A stretch of DNA of 64,000 nucleotides, taken from positions 127,910,501-127,974,500 of the forward strand of contig CP142451.1 in assembly GCA_038049695.1 (NCBI GenBank). Direction: 5' to 3'. This document shows positions 1 through 13,325 of this stretch, piece by piece. Numbering within the stretch: position 1 is the first letter of the stretch; each line of letters starts with the position of its first letter. The notes under the pieces are model-generated. The model worked only from the letters and a program-made list of their open reading frames with translations, ran no database searches and was not told the DNA's origin. A program made the translations under genes and the position numbers. This DNA is from Cinnamomum chago. Its lineage: Eukaryota > Streptophyta > Magnoliopsida > Laurales > Lauraceae.

Positions 1-2771
1 AGGATTCCCAAAGACACGCGGAATCTGGCTCACACGTACAAGTATGCGGAAGCGTGTAGCAAAACACATCAAGATGAGCCCAACAAAACATTTGGGCGCC
101 ATATCAAATGATCACAAGGCATGGTATCATAGAAAGAAGCTAACATGGCATTCCCATTAATATTCAAGTTATAGAACTAACACAAAACAAGTTAAGTTTA
201 GTACAACCCATAAGAGACCAATAAGGGTCAATACAATCTCAAAATAGCCAAAAAGAAACCCCAAGACTAAAGGTGACGACACTCGAGAACCAGACCGACA
301 TCTAAATGACATCGTCGGGCTGCCACTCTCTCACGGGAGTTGGCTCACAAGCCTCCTCCTGACGCTCCTCCTCAAAGGCAACGTCTCCTGCACCTGGGCA
401 CCAATAAACAAGGGTCAAACACGACGGTTTGGCAGGTAATCAATGTAGGCATGAACATGAACAATAACATTTAGAGAAAACATGTAAGCAAATCTTTGGT
501 ATGAAGTACTATCAAAGTTGAGATACATTTTCAAGAATACGAACAAAAACTGAGATACAAAACAAACTAGCATGAGTACATAATATATCATGAATAGTTA
601 CAATCCACAAAGAGCCCATCCTTTCTCTATCATTTATATAATGAAAAGAGCAAGCACGCACGACAAGCACGATATACATAATATAAACACGACACGATTT
701 CCCACAAAGACGGGAATTCCGGCCGCGGAACCGGACACGCACGATGTGTAATAAATACACGACTAGTCTGCAGACAGTCCACATGTTTAAGGACCCCCAG
801 ACAGTGGATCAAACTGAAAGGGCAGTCCAAGCTCAGTGGTGTTCACTTAGTTCATGAATGCACAAAACACGCGAAGCACGATCAAAACACGTCGAGATAA
901 AAAGGGGGAAATCACTTATCAAAACACGACGAGCACGACTAGCAAAAGGCATAATTAATATGCATAACACGCTTATGAAGTGGTCCCCTTTTTCCTTGAA
1001 ACAAATCTTCAAAACAAACTTGTACTTAAACTTCAAAACGAGTACACATTGATATTCATTGTATCAAAAACCAAAATACGAATATAAAGTCTAACAAGCA
1101 CATGTAAGGACCTTTGGTTGATCTTTGTGTAAACGAAACCCAAGTGTTGGAATTTAAAAGAGAATTGGTGCCCCGGAATTTCAAAGATATCTCAGGCTTC
1201 GAATGCACAATATCAAGCTAAAAACTCCTAATCAAATACTAGTTTTCCTTGATTCAAATATCCACCTCAACTTTTCAATCTCTGGTCACTAAGATAAGTA
1301 TACCATTGGATTCTACACTTCAAGAGCTTTCCAACGGTATGTGGAACTCCAAAAACGGACGTACGGTTAGAAAGTTATGGCCATTTGAAGTTCGCACTGT
1401 TGGGCCCACTGGGCCCATCCGCTCGAGCGGACCAACAGTTCGCTCGAGCGAATGTTGGCTCGAGCGAATAATAAAATGCGTTCGAACGAACGGCTCACTG
1501 CCTCGCTCCAGAGCAGACAGTGGCATGTTCGCTCGAGCGAACCCAGGGGTCGCTCGAGCGAACAGGCTGCTGCCTGGGCTCGCTGAGTGCGGAAATCTCC
1601 TTTTCTTTGCACATTTTTCACTACATTCTCCTCCTTCTTCTCATCCATCAACCACATATCATCCCTTGAGCCTTCATGCTCACCAAGGGTTCATTTATCA
1701 TCATCCACATCCACATCATAAGAAAACATAAACATGAAACTTGTAGACAAATCATATGCATAATTTCTAAACAAAAATAGAATCAAATACAATGCACATG
1801 AAGCCTATAAAGATCACTTGCCTTGACCAATGCTAAAACTCTTCTCAAGCACTTCACCCAAGCTAATCAAGAACTACAAAACCCAAAGAAAACACACAAA
1901 ACTCACTCAAAATGGAGCAAAGAACCCATTTTAACAAAAAGGGTTTGAACACTTGAAAAACACAAATCTTAAGGAGTTAAAAAGACTTTATGGAAACCAT
2001 GGCTTGAAGCTCTTACCTAACAATGGCCAAACAAGAAGAAATGAAGAAGATGTAGGACTTGCTCCACAAGAAGTTCCAAGAAATTGGTATCAAGGGAAAG
2101 CTTGTAAGAAGACGAAGAAGATGATGACTTTGGAATCCCTTTTGGAGCTCTCTAGCTAAACATGCAAGATGAAGAAGATGAAGAGAAAAGAGCTCTCCTT
2201 GCCCTAGGTTTAGAAATTGCAGAGATTTGGGGGAATGAGTGAAATGAGAGGAAGAAAGGGTTTTAAGTGATGACTCATGGGCCCCATTTGACTTGAACTT
2301 GAAATGGCTAAAACACGATCTTGTGGGCCTCGGATGACTTCGACGAAGAAGGATAAAACGATCGTCGAAATATCTAGTTTCCAAAAAGTATATTTTTTAC
2401 ATAGTTTTGAGATCTCGAAAATTGTGTCCAGATTTGTGCAAGAAAGACAATTTTACCCTCTTTGGGCCAGAACTTGGGTTTTTGGGCTTCAAACATGAAT
2501 GGGCTTAATACGAAAGTTGTAACACGTCGAAATATCAATCAAATGAAATCAAAATCACAATCACACGGAAATCGATACGATCTTCCCAAGCTCACACGTG
2601 CACTCAGGCCATCCTGAGTGTGTCTAACTAATATTAAACGTTCTCAAAATTACCAAAGCTATATCCAAGACTAAAACTAATCACTTCTAATCCAACAATA
2701 ACTAAATCCACTTAGGACTAAACACATACTAATCGCACACTAATCGTAAAGGTCTGGGTCGGGGTCTAACA
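1..2771 (-). repeat. 3' LTR of the Tekay-like element (truncated by window edge)
   Basis: Matches 7716-10486 base for base except T2707/C10422. It ends in ...GGGGTCTAACA on the plus strand, so reads TGTTAGACCCC at the start of the LTR in element orientation. No gene of its own; short open frames inside are mirrored exactly in the other LTR and look non-coding. It carries an array of TTCGCTCGAGCGAA palindromes at about 1420-1562. Confidence 0.96.
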
Positions 2772-2784
2772 TCCTCCACCCCTT
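2772..2784 (-). other. Polypurine tract (plus-strand primer site)
   Basis: On the minus strand the bases immediately before the 3' LTR read AAGGGGTGGAGGA, a purine-only run directly abutting the LTR boundary, as expected for the site where second-strand synthesis is primed in LTR retrotransposons. Confidence 0.85.
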
Positions 2785-2808
2785 AGGATATTTGGTCCAC
2801 CAAATAAA

Positions 2809-5800
2809 TCAAACAATTACCTCTGGTAAAAGCTGTGGATACTTCCTTTGCACTTGCTCTCTCAATTCCCAGGTGGCTTCCTCTGGCTCGTGATTTTCCC
2901 AAAGTACCTTGACCCAATGAATAGTTCGGTTTCTCAATTCTTGCTCTTTGGTATCATTGATCTTGATCGGTCTTTCCACATACGAGGCATCCTCCCGAAT
3001 CTCTAAAGGCTCATGCTGTAGAATGTGTGCAGGACTAGAGACATACTTCTTGAGCATCGAAACGTGAAAAACATTGTGTACCCCGGAGAATTCCGGCGGT
3101 AACGCAAGTCTATAAGCTACATCTCCAATCTTGCTCAAAATCTCATACGGACCAATAAATCTTCTAGACAATTTGCCCTTCTGTCCAAACCTCAAAGTTC
3201 CCCTAGTTGGTGAGACTTTCAAAAACACCTTGTCACCCACCTGAAACTGCAATTCTCTTCGGCGAGTATCTGCATAACTCTTCTGCCTACTTCGGGCGAT
3301 CTTCAACCTTTCCTGAATCAACTTGACTTTGTCACTTGTCTCTCCAACTATCGTCGGTCCATGGAAACTACGTTCACTGACTTCTTCCCAGCAAACCGGA
3401 GTTCTGCATCTTCTACCATAGAGTGCCTCGAAAGGTGCCATACCGATGCTAGAGTGGTAACTATTGTTATAGGCAAATTCACAAAGAGGTAAGCACTCAT
3501 CCCACTGAATCTTGAAATCCAATACACAAGCACGCAACATGTCTTCGAGAGTCTGTATCGTCCTTTCCGACTGATCATCGGTCTGAGGATGATAAGCTGT
3601 GCTGAACTGGAGCTTGGTACCCATCGACTCATGAAGAGTTTTCCAAAACTTTGAAACAAACCTACTGTCTCTGTCTGAAGTAATGGAGACAGGCTGACCA
3701 TGCTTACTAACAATCTCATCAACAAATAACTTCGCAAGTGGTGCCATGTGCATCATATTCCCGGTCTTCATCGGAATGAAGTGAGCAGACTTTGTCAGAC
3801 GATCTACAATAATCCAAATTGCATTATTCCCCTTCTTGGTATTAGGCAAACCGGAGATGAAATCCATGGTAATGTGCTCCCATTTCCACTCCGGAATTTT
3901 CAAAGGCTGTAACAAACCTGGAGGCTTCTGATGCTCTGCCTTGATCAACTGACAAGTTAGACAACGAGACACAAAATCTGCTATCTCTCTCTTCATGTTA
4001 TTCCACCAAAACCGATTCTTCAAATTGTGGTACATCTTCGTGCTACCCGGATGCATAGAATATCTCGTGCTGTGAGCTTCATTCATTATCTCATCCTTCA
4101 AATCATCCACATTTGGCACACACAACCGGTCACGAAAATACATTATTCCATTCACCATCTTGAAGTCTGGACGCTCTGCAATAACTTCTACTATCTTGGC
4201 CAAGTCTGGGTCTTGCAACTGATTTTCCTTGATCTTCTGGATGAAGGTAGGTTCTGACACAGTCATATTCGCTAACATCGCACCCAATTTCAGGGTTTGT
4301 ACCTCTACACCCAACTCCTCAAACTGCTGTAAGACACCCATTCCTCTCAAATTGGCCATAGCCACTGATTTCCTACTCAATGCATCAGCTACAACATTCA
4401 CCTTGCCTGGATGGTACTTAATTGGAAAGTCATAATCTTTGATATACTCCATCCACCTTCTCTGCCTCATGTTCAAATCCTTCTGTGAGAACAAATATTG
4501 TAAACTTCTGCGATCTGAATGGACCTCGAATTTCTCTCCATAGAGATAGTGTCTCCACATCTTCAATGCGAAAACAACTGCTGCCAACTCCAAGTCGTGA
4601 GTCGCATAATTCTTCTCGTGGTCCTTCAACTGTCTCGAGCCATAAGCAATCACCTTGCCCTCTTGCATCAACACACAACCTAATCCCACATTCGAAGCAT
4701 CTGTATAAACAATAAATCCACCGTTGCCCGAAGGTAATGTAAGGATTGGAGCTGTGGTTAACCTTCCTTTCAAATCCTGAAAACTGGTTTCACACTGATC
4801 GGTCCAAACAAATGGGACATTCTTCCTAGTCAATTTTGTCAACGGGGCTGCAATGGATGAAAAACCTTAGACAAATCTTCTGTAATATCCTGTTAATCCC
4901 AAAAATCTTCTAATCTCTGTCACACTGCTTGGCCTCGCCCAACTAACAACTGCCTCTATCTTGGCTGGATCAACCGCTAAACCTTCTCTGGAGATGATGT
5001 GGCCTAGAAAAGCGACTTGTTCTAACCAGAAATCACACTTACTGAGTTTTGCATATAACTGGTTGTCCCTCAAGAGCTGCAACGCTGTCCTCAAATGTTC
5101 TTCATGCTCCTTCTTACTCTTGGAATACACAAGGACATCATCAATAAATACTACCGTGGAATGATCCAAATATGGTGCAAAGACCTTGTTCATCAAAGCC
5201 ATAAAGACTGCTGGTGCATTTGTCAAACCAAAGGGCATCACTAAGAACTCATAGTGCCCATATCTTGTTCTAAAGGCTGTTTTCTGAACATCTGAGTCTC
5301 TAACTCTCAACTGATGGTATCCTGACCTCAAGTCTATCTTAGAAAAATAGGCTGCTCCTTGAAATTGATCAAACAATTCATCTATCCTTGGCAAAGGGTA
5401 CTTGTTCTTCACGGTCACATGGTTCAACTTCCGATAGTCTATGCACATTCTCAAACTTCCATCCTTCTTCTTCACAAACAACACCGGTGCTCCCCACGGT
5501 GAAACACTTGGCCTAATAAAACCTTTGCTCAACAAATCTTGCAATTGGAGCTTTAGCTCACCCATTTCTGCTGGAGCCATCCTATATGGTGCAATCGAGA
5601 TCGGAGCTGTCCCTGGAAGAAGCTCAATTGTGAACTCAACTTCCCTAATTGGTGGTAAACCCGGGATTTCTTCTGGAAAAACGTCCGGAAATTCACACAC
5701 AATGGGGATATCCTCCACCCCTTGGGACTGTTTATCCTCCGTGATAAACGCAATAAATGCCTGACACCCACTCTGAACTAATCTGCTTGCCTTCAACACT

Positions 5801-7464
5801 GAAATAAACCCTGCCTGAGATTTTCTCCTGTTCCCCTGAAATATCAACTCTGCCTGTGGTCCTTGGAATCTAAATGTGATAGTCTTACTAAAACAATCCA
5901 TGGTGGCATGATATGCTTCTAACCAATCCATGCCTAAAATAACATCAAAATCATGCATGTCCAAAACTATGAGGTTGGCCGGTAAGTTCACATCTCCTAA
6001 CAACACTGTACAACTAGGGTAATGGTTTCTACACACAACTTGTTTCCCTACTGGAGTGGTCACTACTAAGATATAATCCAACTCACTACATGGTGCATCA
6101 ATCAACTTAGCAAAACTAGGGGATGAAAATGAATGTGTGGATCCAGGGTCAAACAAAATCTGGGCTTCTACCCCACAAACAAGAAGTTTACCTTCTACCA
6201 CGTCTCCTGCAGCTTCAGCATCTGCACGGTTGAGATAGTATAACCGTCCATGCATCTGTAGTCTGTTCGGTATCTGGTTCTGCCTTCCTTGGCCTTGTCT
6301 GTTCTGTTGTGGAGGACGAGCATTCTGATTCTGTGCTGGTGGCCTAGCCTGCTGCTGCTGCTGAGGTGGTCTCATCTGATTCTGAGCTGGTGCTTGATTC
6401 TGAGGAGCTACTTGTCTCTGCTGCTGGTTTCTGTTCCCTTGATTCTGAAGTAGTGGGCAATCCTTGATTGAATGGTTCATAGCCCCACACTTGAAACAGG
6501 CACCCATGGCCTTCCTACACTCGTGTGTCTCATGATTCTTGCCACAATGTCCACAACCTTGCCTCACATGGCCTTGCTCTTGCCTTGGCTTCTTGCCCTG
6601 TTGTTGCCTCTGATTCTGCTGTTGATATTGTTGCTTCCTATCCTGAACAATCATATTGTTAATATCCTCAAAGGTGTATGCCCGCTTGACTGCCTCATCA
6701 TATGTAGCTGGAGGTACTACGCCTATGACATCTCTCATGATGATCGGATTCAATCCTTCCAAAAACTTTGTTATCTTCTTCCTTTCCGTGTCAATCAACT
6801 CGGTGGCATACCTCGCCAATCTCTCAAATTTGGTGACATAATCCAACACTGTCATGCTACCTTGCTTGAGTTGCTGAAACTCAATAGCCTTCTGCCTATT
6901 GACATGAGAGGGAATGTACTTGTCTTGAAACTGTATCTTGAATGCTGCCCATGCCTCATCATCTGCCATCACTGCATATGGGTCCTTGACTGTTTGCCAC
7001 CACCGATCTGCCAGCCCATAAAATAAAGAAGCAGTGAGGTTGACTTTCTGTATACCCGTGCACATGAAAACATCAAAGATCTTCTCCGTATTGACTAGCC
7101 AGTCATCTGCCACTAGCGGGTCCTCATTGCCCGAAAACTCCTTTGGTGCTCTCTTTCTAAACTTCTCAAACAGTGCATTAGGGTCAGGATCCCTATTCTG
7201 AATAACAATCTGTGGACCTGCGGGGGGTGCTACATTCCTGTTCTGAAGTACTTCTAACAGTTGCCTCTGAACTTGTGCCATCTCATCATCCTTCTTAGTT
7301 AGTTGCTCTTGAAATCTTGCTTGATTCTCATTAGCCTGCCTTTGCTGTGCTATCATGGCTTGCATAAGTTCCTGAAACTGTGTGGCTGTAGGTGTCTCAG
7401 ATGCATCTGACTCATTCTGATTACTGCCTGAAGCATGATGATTTGGAGCTTTTCTTGGAGGCAT
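2809..7464 (-). pseudogene. gag-pol polyprotein gene, interrupted by one in-frame stop
   Basis: The most likely start is the ATG at 7462-7464 (protein begins MPPRK); an upstream ATG at 7500 is in frame. Domains in order: Gag; two CCHC-type knuckles (about 6460-6557) after a long Q/N/R-rich stretch; aspartic protease with DPGSTHS (about 6128-6156); reverse transcriptase with FIDDVLV (about 5130-5150); a TAA stop at 4867-4869 just after the RT/connection motif GYYRRFV; RNase H with YTDAS (about 4700); integrase with an HHCC finger (about 3955-4080) and D,D,E core; and a C-terminal chromodomain-like region (about 2812-3000, FHVSMLKKY then WELREQ). The frame is the same on both sides of the stop, so this is a nonsense codon, not a frameshift. 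Everything else is open. The copy is probably non-autonomous unless the stop is read through; that cannot be told from sequence. Confidence 0.93.
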
Positions 7465-7608
7465 ATTGCTGTAAAACAAAGAGTTAGAACACAAAATCAT
7501 GGTACAAGGGTTTCTAAGATCCTATACGAACGAATCTATCGAACTCACGAATCCTCGCCACGTTCCTAAGACCTTTCTAGTTTCTTTTAATTGCCTGAAA
7601 CATGTCTC

Positions 7609-7620
7609 GCTCTGATACCA
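7609..7620 (-). other. Primer-binding site complementary to initiator tRNA-Met
   Basis: The minus strand reads TGGTATCAGAGC, the standard plant retrotransposon primer-binding site pairing with the 3' end of initiator methionine tRNA. It lies four bases inside the 5' LTR boundary at 7625, which fixes the LTR end and element orientation. Confidence 0.95.
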
Positions 7621-7624
7621 GTCC

Positions 7625-10486
7625 TGTCGCGACCCCGGAACGGACCCCGGGCCCGCGACGTGTTGCTACATTGCATTCGGTGTTGTTAATTGCTTTCCCA
7701 CAGGTTCCCGCGGTGAGGATTCCCAAAGACACGCGGAATCTGGCTCACACGTACAAGTATGCGGAAGCGTGTAGCAAAACACATCAAGATGAGCCCAACA
7801 AAACATTTGGGCGCCATATCAAATGATCACAAGGCATGGTATCATAGAAAGAAGCTAACATGGCATTCCCATTAATATTCAAGTTATAGAACTAACACAA
7901 AACAAGTTAAGTTTAGTACAACCCATAAGAGACCAATAAGGGTCAATACAATCTCAAAATAGCCAAAAAGAAACCCCAAGACTAAAGGTGACGACACTCG
8001 AGAACCAGACCGACATCTAAATGACATCGTCGGGCTGCCACTCTCTCACGGGAGTTGGCTCACAAGCCTCCTCCTGACGCTCCTCCTCAAAGGCAACGTC
8101 TCCTGCACCTGGGCACCAATAAACAAGGGTCAAACACGACGGTTTGGCAGGTAATCAATGTAGGCATGAACATGAACAATAACATTTAGAGAAAACATGT
8201 AAGCAAATCTTTGGTATGAAGTACTATCAAAGTTGAGATACATTTTCAAGAATACGAACAAAAACTGAGATACAAAACAAACTAGCATGAGTACATAATA
8301 TATCATGAATAGTTACAATCCACAAAGAGCCCATCCTTTCTCTATCATTTATATAATGAAAAGAGCAAGCACGCACGACAAGCACGATATACATAATATA
8401 AACACGACACGATTTCCCACAAAGACGGGAATTCCGGCCGCGGAACCGGACACGCACGATGTGTAATAAATACACGACTAGTCTGCAGACAGTCCACATG
8501 TTTAAGGACCCCCAGACAGTGGATCAAACTGAAAGGGCAGTCCAAGCTCAGTGGTGTTCACTTAGTTCATGAATGCACAAAACACGCGAAGCACGATCAA
8601 AACACGTCGAGATAAAAAGGGGGAAATCACTTATCAAAACACGACGAGCACGACTAGCAAAAGGCATAATTAATATGCATAACACGCTTATGAAGTGGTC
8701 CCCTTTTTCCTTGAAACAAATCTTCAAAACAAACTTGTACTTAAACTTCAAAACGAGTACACATTGATATTCATTGTATCAAAAACCAAAATACGAATAT
8801 AAAGTCTAACAAGCACATGTAAGGACCTTTGGTTGATCTTTGTGTAAACGAAACCCAAGTGTTGGAATTTAAAAGAGAATTGGTGCCCCGGAATTTCAAA
8901 GATATCTCAGGCTTCGAATGCACAATATCAAGCTAAAAACTCCTAATCAAATACTAGTTTTCCTTGATTCAAATATCCACCTCAACTTTTCAATCTCTGG
9001 TCACTAAGATAAGTATACCATTGGATTCTACACTTCAAGAGCTTTCCAACGGTATGTGGAACTCCAAAAACGGACGTACGGTTAGAAAGTTATGGCCATT
9101 TGAAGTTCGCACTGTTGGGCCCACTGGGCCCATCCGCTCGAGCGGACCAACAGTTCGCTCGAGCGAATGTTGGCTCGAGCGAATAATAAAATGCGTTCGA
9201 ACGAACGGCTCACTGCCTCGCTCCAGAGCAGACAGTGGCATGTTCGCTCGAGCGAACCCAGGGGTCGCTCGAGCGAACAGGCTGCTGCCTGGGCTCGCTG
9301 AGTGCGGAAATCTCCTTTTCTTTGCACATTTTTCACTACATTCTCCTCCTTCTTCTCATCCATCAACCACATATCATCCCTTGAGCCTTCATGCTCACCA
9401 AGGGTTCATTTATCATCATCCACATCCACATCATAAGAAAACATAAACATGAAACTTGTAGACAAATCATATGCATAATTTCTAAACAAAAATAGAATCA
9501 AATACAATGCACATGAAGCCTATAAAGATCACTTGCCTTGACCAATGCTAAAACTCTTCTCAAGCACTTCACCCAAGCTAATCAAGAACTACAAAACCCA
9601 AAGAAAACACACAAAACTCACTCAAAATGGAGCAAAGAACCCATTTTAACAAAAAGGGTTTGAACACTTGAAAAACACAAATCTTAAGGAGTTAAAAAGA
9701 CTTTATGGAAACCATGGCTTGAAGCTCTTACCTAACAATGGCCAAACAAGAAGAAATGAAGAAGATGTAGGACTTGCTCCACAAGAAGTTCCAAGAAATT
9801 GGTATCAAGGGAAAGCTTGTAAGAAGACGAAGAAGATGATGACTTTGGAATCCCTTTTGGAGCTCTCTAGCTAAACATGCAAGATGAAGAAGATGAAGAG
9901 AAAAGAGCTCTCCTTGCCCTAGGTTTAGAAATTGCAGAGATTTGGGGGAATGAGTGAAATGAGAGGAAGAAAGGGTTTTAAGTGATGACTCATGGGCCCC
10001 ATTTGACTTGAACTTGAAATGGCTAAAACACGATCTTGTGGGCCTCGGATGACTTCGACGAAGAAGGATAAAACGATCGTCGAAATATCTAGTTTCCAAA
10101 AAGTATATTTTTTACATAGTTTTGAGATCTCGAAAATTGTGTCCAGATTTGTGCAAGAAAGACAATTTTACCCTCTTTGGGCCAGAACTTGGGTTTTTGG
10201 GCTTCAAACATGAATGGGCTTAATACGAAAGTTGTAACACGTCGAAATATCAATCAAATGAAATCAAAATCACAATCACACGGAAATCGATACGATCTTC
10301 CCAAGCTCACACGTGCACTCAGGCCATCCTGAGTGTGTCTAACTAATATTAAACGTTCTCAAAATTACCAAAGCTATATCCAAGACTAAAACTAATCACT
10401 TCTAATCCAACAATAACTAAACCCACTTAGGACTAAACACATACTAATCGCACACTAATCGTAAAGGTCTGGGTCGGGGTCTAACA
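7625..10486 (-). repeat. 5' LTR of the Tekay-like element (complete)
   Basis: 2862 bp, running TGTCGCGACCCC ... TCTAACA on the plus strand, with TG...CA termini. In element orientation it starts TGTTAGACCCC and ends GGGGTCGCGACA. It repeats window positions 1-2771. It should contain the promoter and polyadenylation signal of the element; I could not place a TATA box with confidence. The palindrome array is at about 9135-9277. Confidence 0.96.
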
Positions 10487-12224
10487 GGTTGGTTTCTGGC
10501 AAATCCCTGCTCCACATCTCTGTGGCAGGGTAGTGAACACCGCAAATTTGCCATATATCTCACATGAAAAGTTTTTTTCCCCGTGTGAAAAGGCACTTTC
10601 ATCTTGTTAGGACTCTAAAGAAGAACAATGACATGTCATCACAAACAAATTGCACACACCCTGTATGCATTGGGAAAGAAGAGTCATCAAATCTGAAGAT
10701 CTTGATTTTGATCATGTCATTCCAGTTAACTCAATCATTCTCTTTGGGGAGTGATTTTGTCCATCACTTACACCCATTCCCATGATTTAGAAATACCCCA
10801 AATGGGCCAAATCTCAGAGTTGAGCAACAAGCCCAAGTAGTTGAAGTGTGAAACTTTTATAAAAGAAAAGCTTCCTGAACTCCAATCTTGTTAATTATTT
10901 TCTCAAATTCAAATCCAAAATTGTTCAAAGAGTATTATCTGCATAATTTTATTAATCACTATCATAGTTTTTAGTTGGCTACTGTCTAAGGTCTGACTTT
11001 GAGCCTCACTCATATATACACTGGGTATAAACCACATATTTATCGCCATGCATAGGTCTTGAGGTCTTTATCTTGGACCTACCCGTTTTCTGTGAGAGAA
11101 ATTAAGAGGTCTCCGGTGAATGACTGATATTTTTCATTACAAATTAAACAGATCTGCTTTTAATTTTCCTTTAACTTTTATTTTGCTTCTATATATGGTT
11201 TCAATTTTGATTCCTATAGTTACTAAATTAGCATTTGTGGAATAGCACATATCTCCAAACACATGCCATAGCATGATTCATCTAGCGATAATTTGACAAA
11301 TGGTACCTCCATGGTCCTTTCTTGAGTGAGACCAATTGCACATTATTGGCAATCAGTTACTGATGCTTATCTATTTACTCAAATAGATTAATATAGTGTT
11401 TTCTTTATAGATTTTCCAAGTCATTCTCTATCAGATTCACCATACCCAAAAGTATTGAAATGTTGCAAAACTGAAAGCCATATTTCACAATTGCAACCAT
11501 CAACACACAGTCAATTGAGAATGAGATTAGACATTAAAATTTAAAGAAGTGAAATTGCAATCTCTTTCAGGGCAAAATCTCATGTCCTACATCAAAACTA
11601 GGCATAATTAGTGAAAGGCATTTCGGTTAGAACAAAGTTGTGCCATCAATCACAACCATCAAGATCAGAATGAAATAATTAGTCCGAGCAATATGGACTG
11701 GCAGTTGACGGCTTTTTGGCATTAATTTAACCTTTGAAAAGAATTATATTGCAATTGTGAACTGATCACAATTAGAAATACTACTATCCCCTGCACCCAA
11801 TTCAATGAATCAGTGAAAAGAGTAACTTGCATACTTCACATTACTCTGGGTTCTTATCGTTTTAAAGCAAATGAAATGATGGCATTTCCCATCCATAAAG
11901 ACAGAATGAAAACAGCCACTTCAAGCAAAGAAAATGAACATGTATAACATCACATGGAACATGAAATCACAACATCACACTAGTGCAGAAATGCAATTAC
12001 CATGAAATAAAGATTCAATAGACTTGATGACTAATTTCTTTTCAATCCAAATATGCCACAGAAATTTTTAACAGACTCACACAACCACAACCACAACCAA
12101 CAACTGTGGGGCATATACCAAGTGGCTTCCCTTACTGCACATGATTTGAGAACTGAGCTTGTTGATGGAGGGGAGGGTTTAAAGAAAACAATGAAATTTT
12201 TTGTGTGAAAGTATAGAAATTGCC

Positions 12225-12368
12225 CGGAGTAGGAGATGGAGAGGGAGACCCAAGAGAAGTTGGAAATAAACTATTAAACATGACCTTGCCTACATGGATC
12301 TAACGGAGGACATGGCCCTAAACAGATTTTATTGGCGTCGTCAAATCCATATAGCCGACCCCACCTAG
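12225..12368 (+). pseudogene. C-terminal tail of a non-LTR retrotransposon (LINE, probably RTE-type)
   Basis: One reading frame gives RWRGRPKRSW, one stop, then DLAYMDLTEDMALN and WRRQIHIADPT before a TAG at 12366. The order GRPK-W ... DL ... L.ED ... WR..I..ADPT is the familiar extreme C-terminus of plant LINE reverse transcriptases and is followed by the typical AGTGGGAAAAGGCTTGGTTTGG 3' region. Everything upstream of about 12200 is missing or unrecognisable, so this is a 5'-truncated, decayed insertion. Confidence 0.7.
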
Positions 12369-13325
12369 TGGGAAAAGGCTTGGTTTGGTATGGTTTAAAT
12401 TTGTGGCAGCATCCCTGTTACACATCATATCCCACAACTGGCCTTTATACCAACATCTAAATCCCACTTCTGCCATCAATTTACTCATCACAGCATAAAG
12501 CAACATAACCAGCCACTTCAACCCATAGCTGACACCTATACCAGGGAACTCCACACCCATCAGACTTCAACAGAACCATTCCATGCACAGCAGACCTCAC
12601 GAGTGTCTGAATCACCATAACTACTAGCCATACATCATAACTATATTCTATAGCAAGACCATCCAGCCCAAACTCAGCCTGGCCAAACTTGAATTTCAGG
12701 TTCTTTGGACCCTTCTGGACTATTTAATTATATCCATGGCCGATTTCGCAGACCTGATTGATTATTGGGCCATTTAGTAATACTATTGTGGGGTTTCATC
12801 AATAACGCAAAACTGAGTATTCAAGTCCAACATAAACATGTATCAATTTTGTTGACAACTCCGTTGAACCTCACCCATTTGTCAAATCCTCAAAGGGGAC
12901 AATAAAAATACTTGAAATTAGTCGATCCCTAAGCTAGTAGACGACATTCTCCTCCATTGCAACTTCCAATTCAGATTTGGGGGGTCCTCATTGCGGGATT
13001 GTGGCAAGGCCTAGAGTCACTTCTAATTTCCAAATCATATTTTTATATAAGAGGTGCAATCTGAATTCTCAGTTTTATAATTTTATTTGTGAATGTTAAG
13101 TGTTTTCGGATCTCACCACATCATGTTTAACCTTTCACTGTCCTGCATCACCACTGTATTGATGTGGGAACTACATATGAGGGGGAGAGAGAGAGAGAGA
13201 GTGTTGGAATTTGAATTGCTTTGCTGCGGAAGTAGAAGGTATTCAAGAATTTCAATTCACAAGTTCTTCCAACATAACTGTTTAGACGGTGGAAATTCGG
13301 CTGCCCTGCATTGATTACTTATGAA

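Larger units (their letters stand above)
1..10486 (-). mobile_element. Ty3/gypsy LTR retrotransposon, chromovirus, Tekay/Del-like
   Basis: Almost complete element on the minus strand: 3' LTR (1-2771), polypurine tract, gag-pol (2809-7464), primer-binding site, 5' LTR (7625-10486). Only about 91 bases of the outer LTR end lie beyond the left window edge, judged by comparison with the second LTR. Domain order Gag, protease, reverse transcriptase, RNase H, integrase, chromodomain places it in Ty3/gypsy chromoviruses; the long LTRs (2862 bp) and C-terminal chromodomain fit the Tekay/Del clade (inference). By eye the two LTRs differ at one position (T2707 versus C10422), so insertion was very recent. 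The possible target duplication GGTTG at 10487-10491 cannot be checked because the left flank is absent. Confidence 0.96.

Noticed and set aside
512..784. Several open frames of 60-160 codons inside the LTRs (for example 512-784, 1249-1731, 2013-2384)
   Set aside because: They are mirrored exactly in the other LTR, overlap on opposite strands, resemble no protein family and are as expected by chance.
3348..3737. 129-codon frame overlapping integrase on the same strand
   Set aside because: Out-of-frame shadow of the pol coding region.
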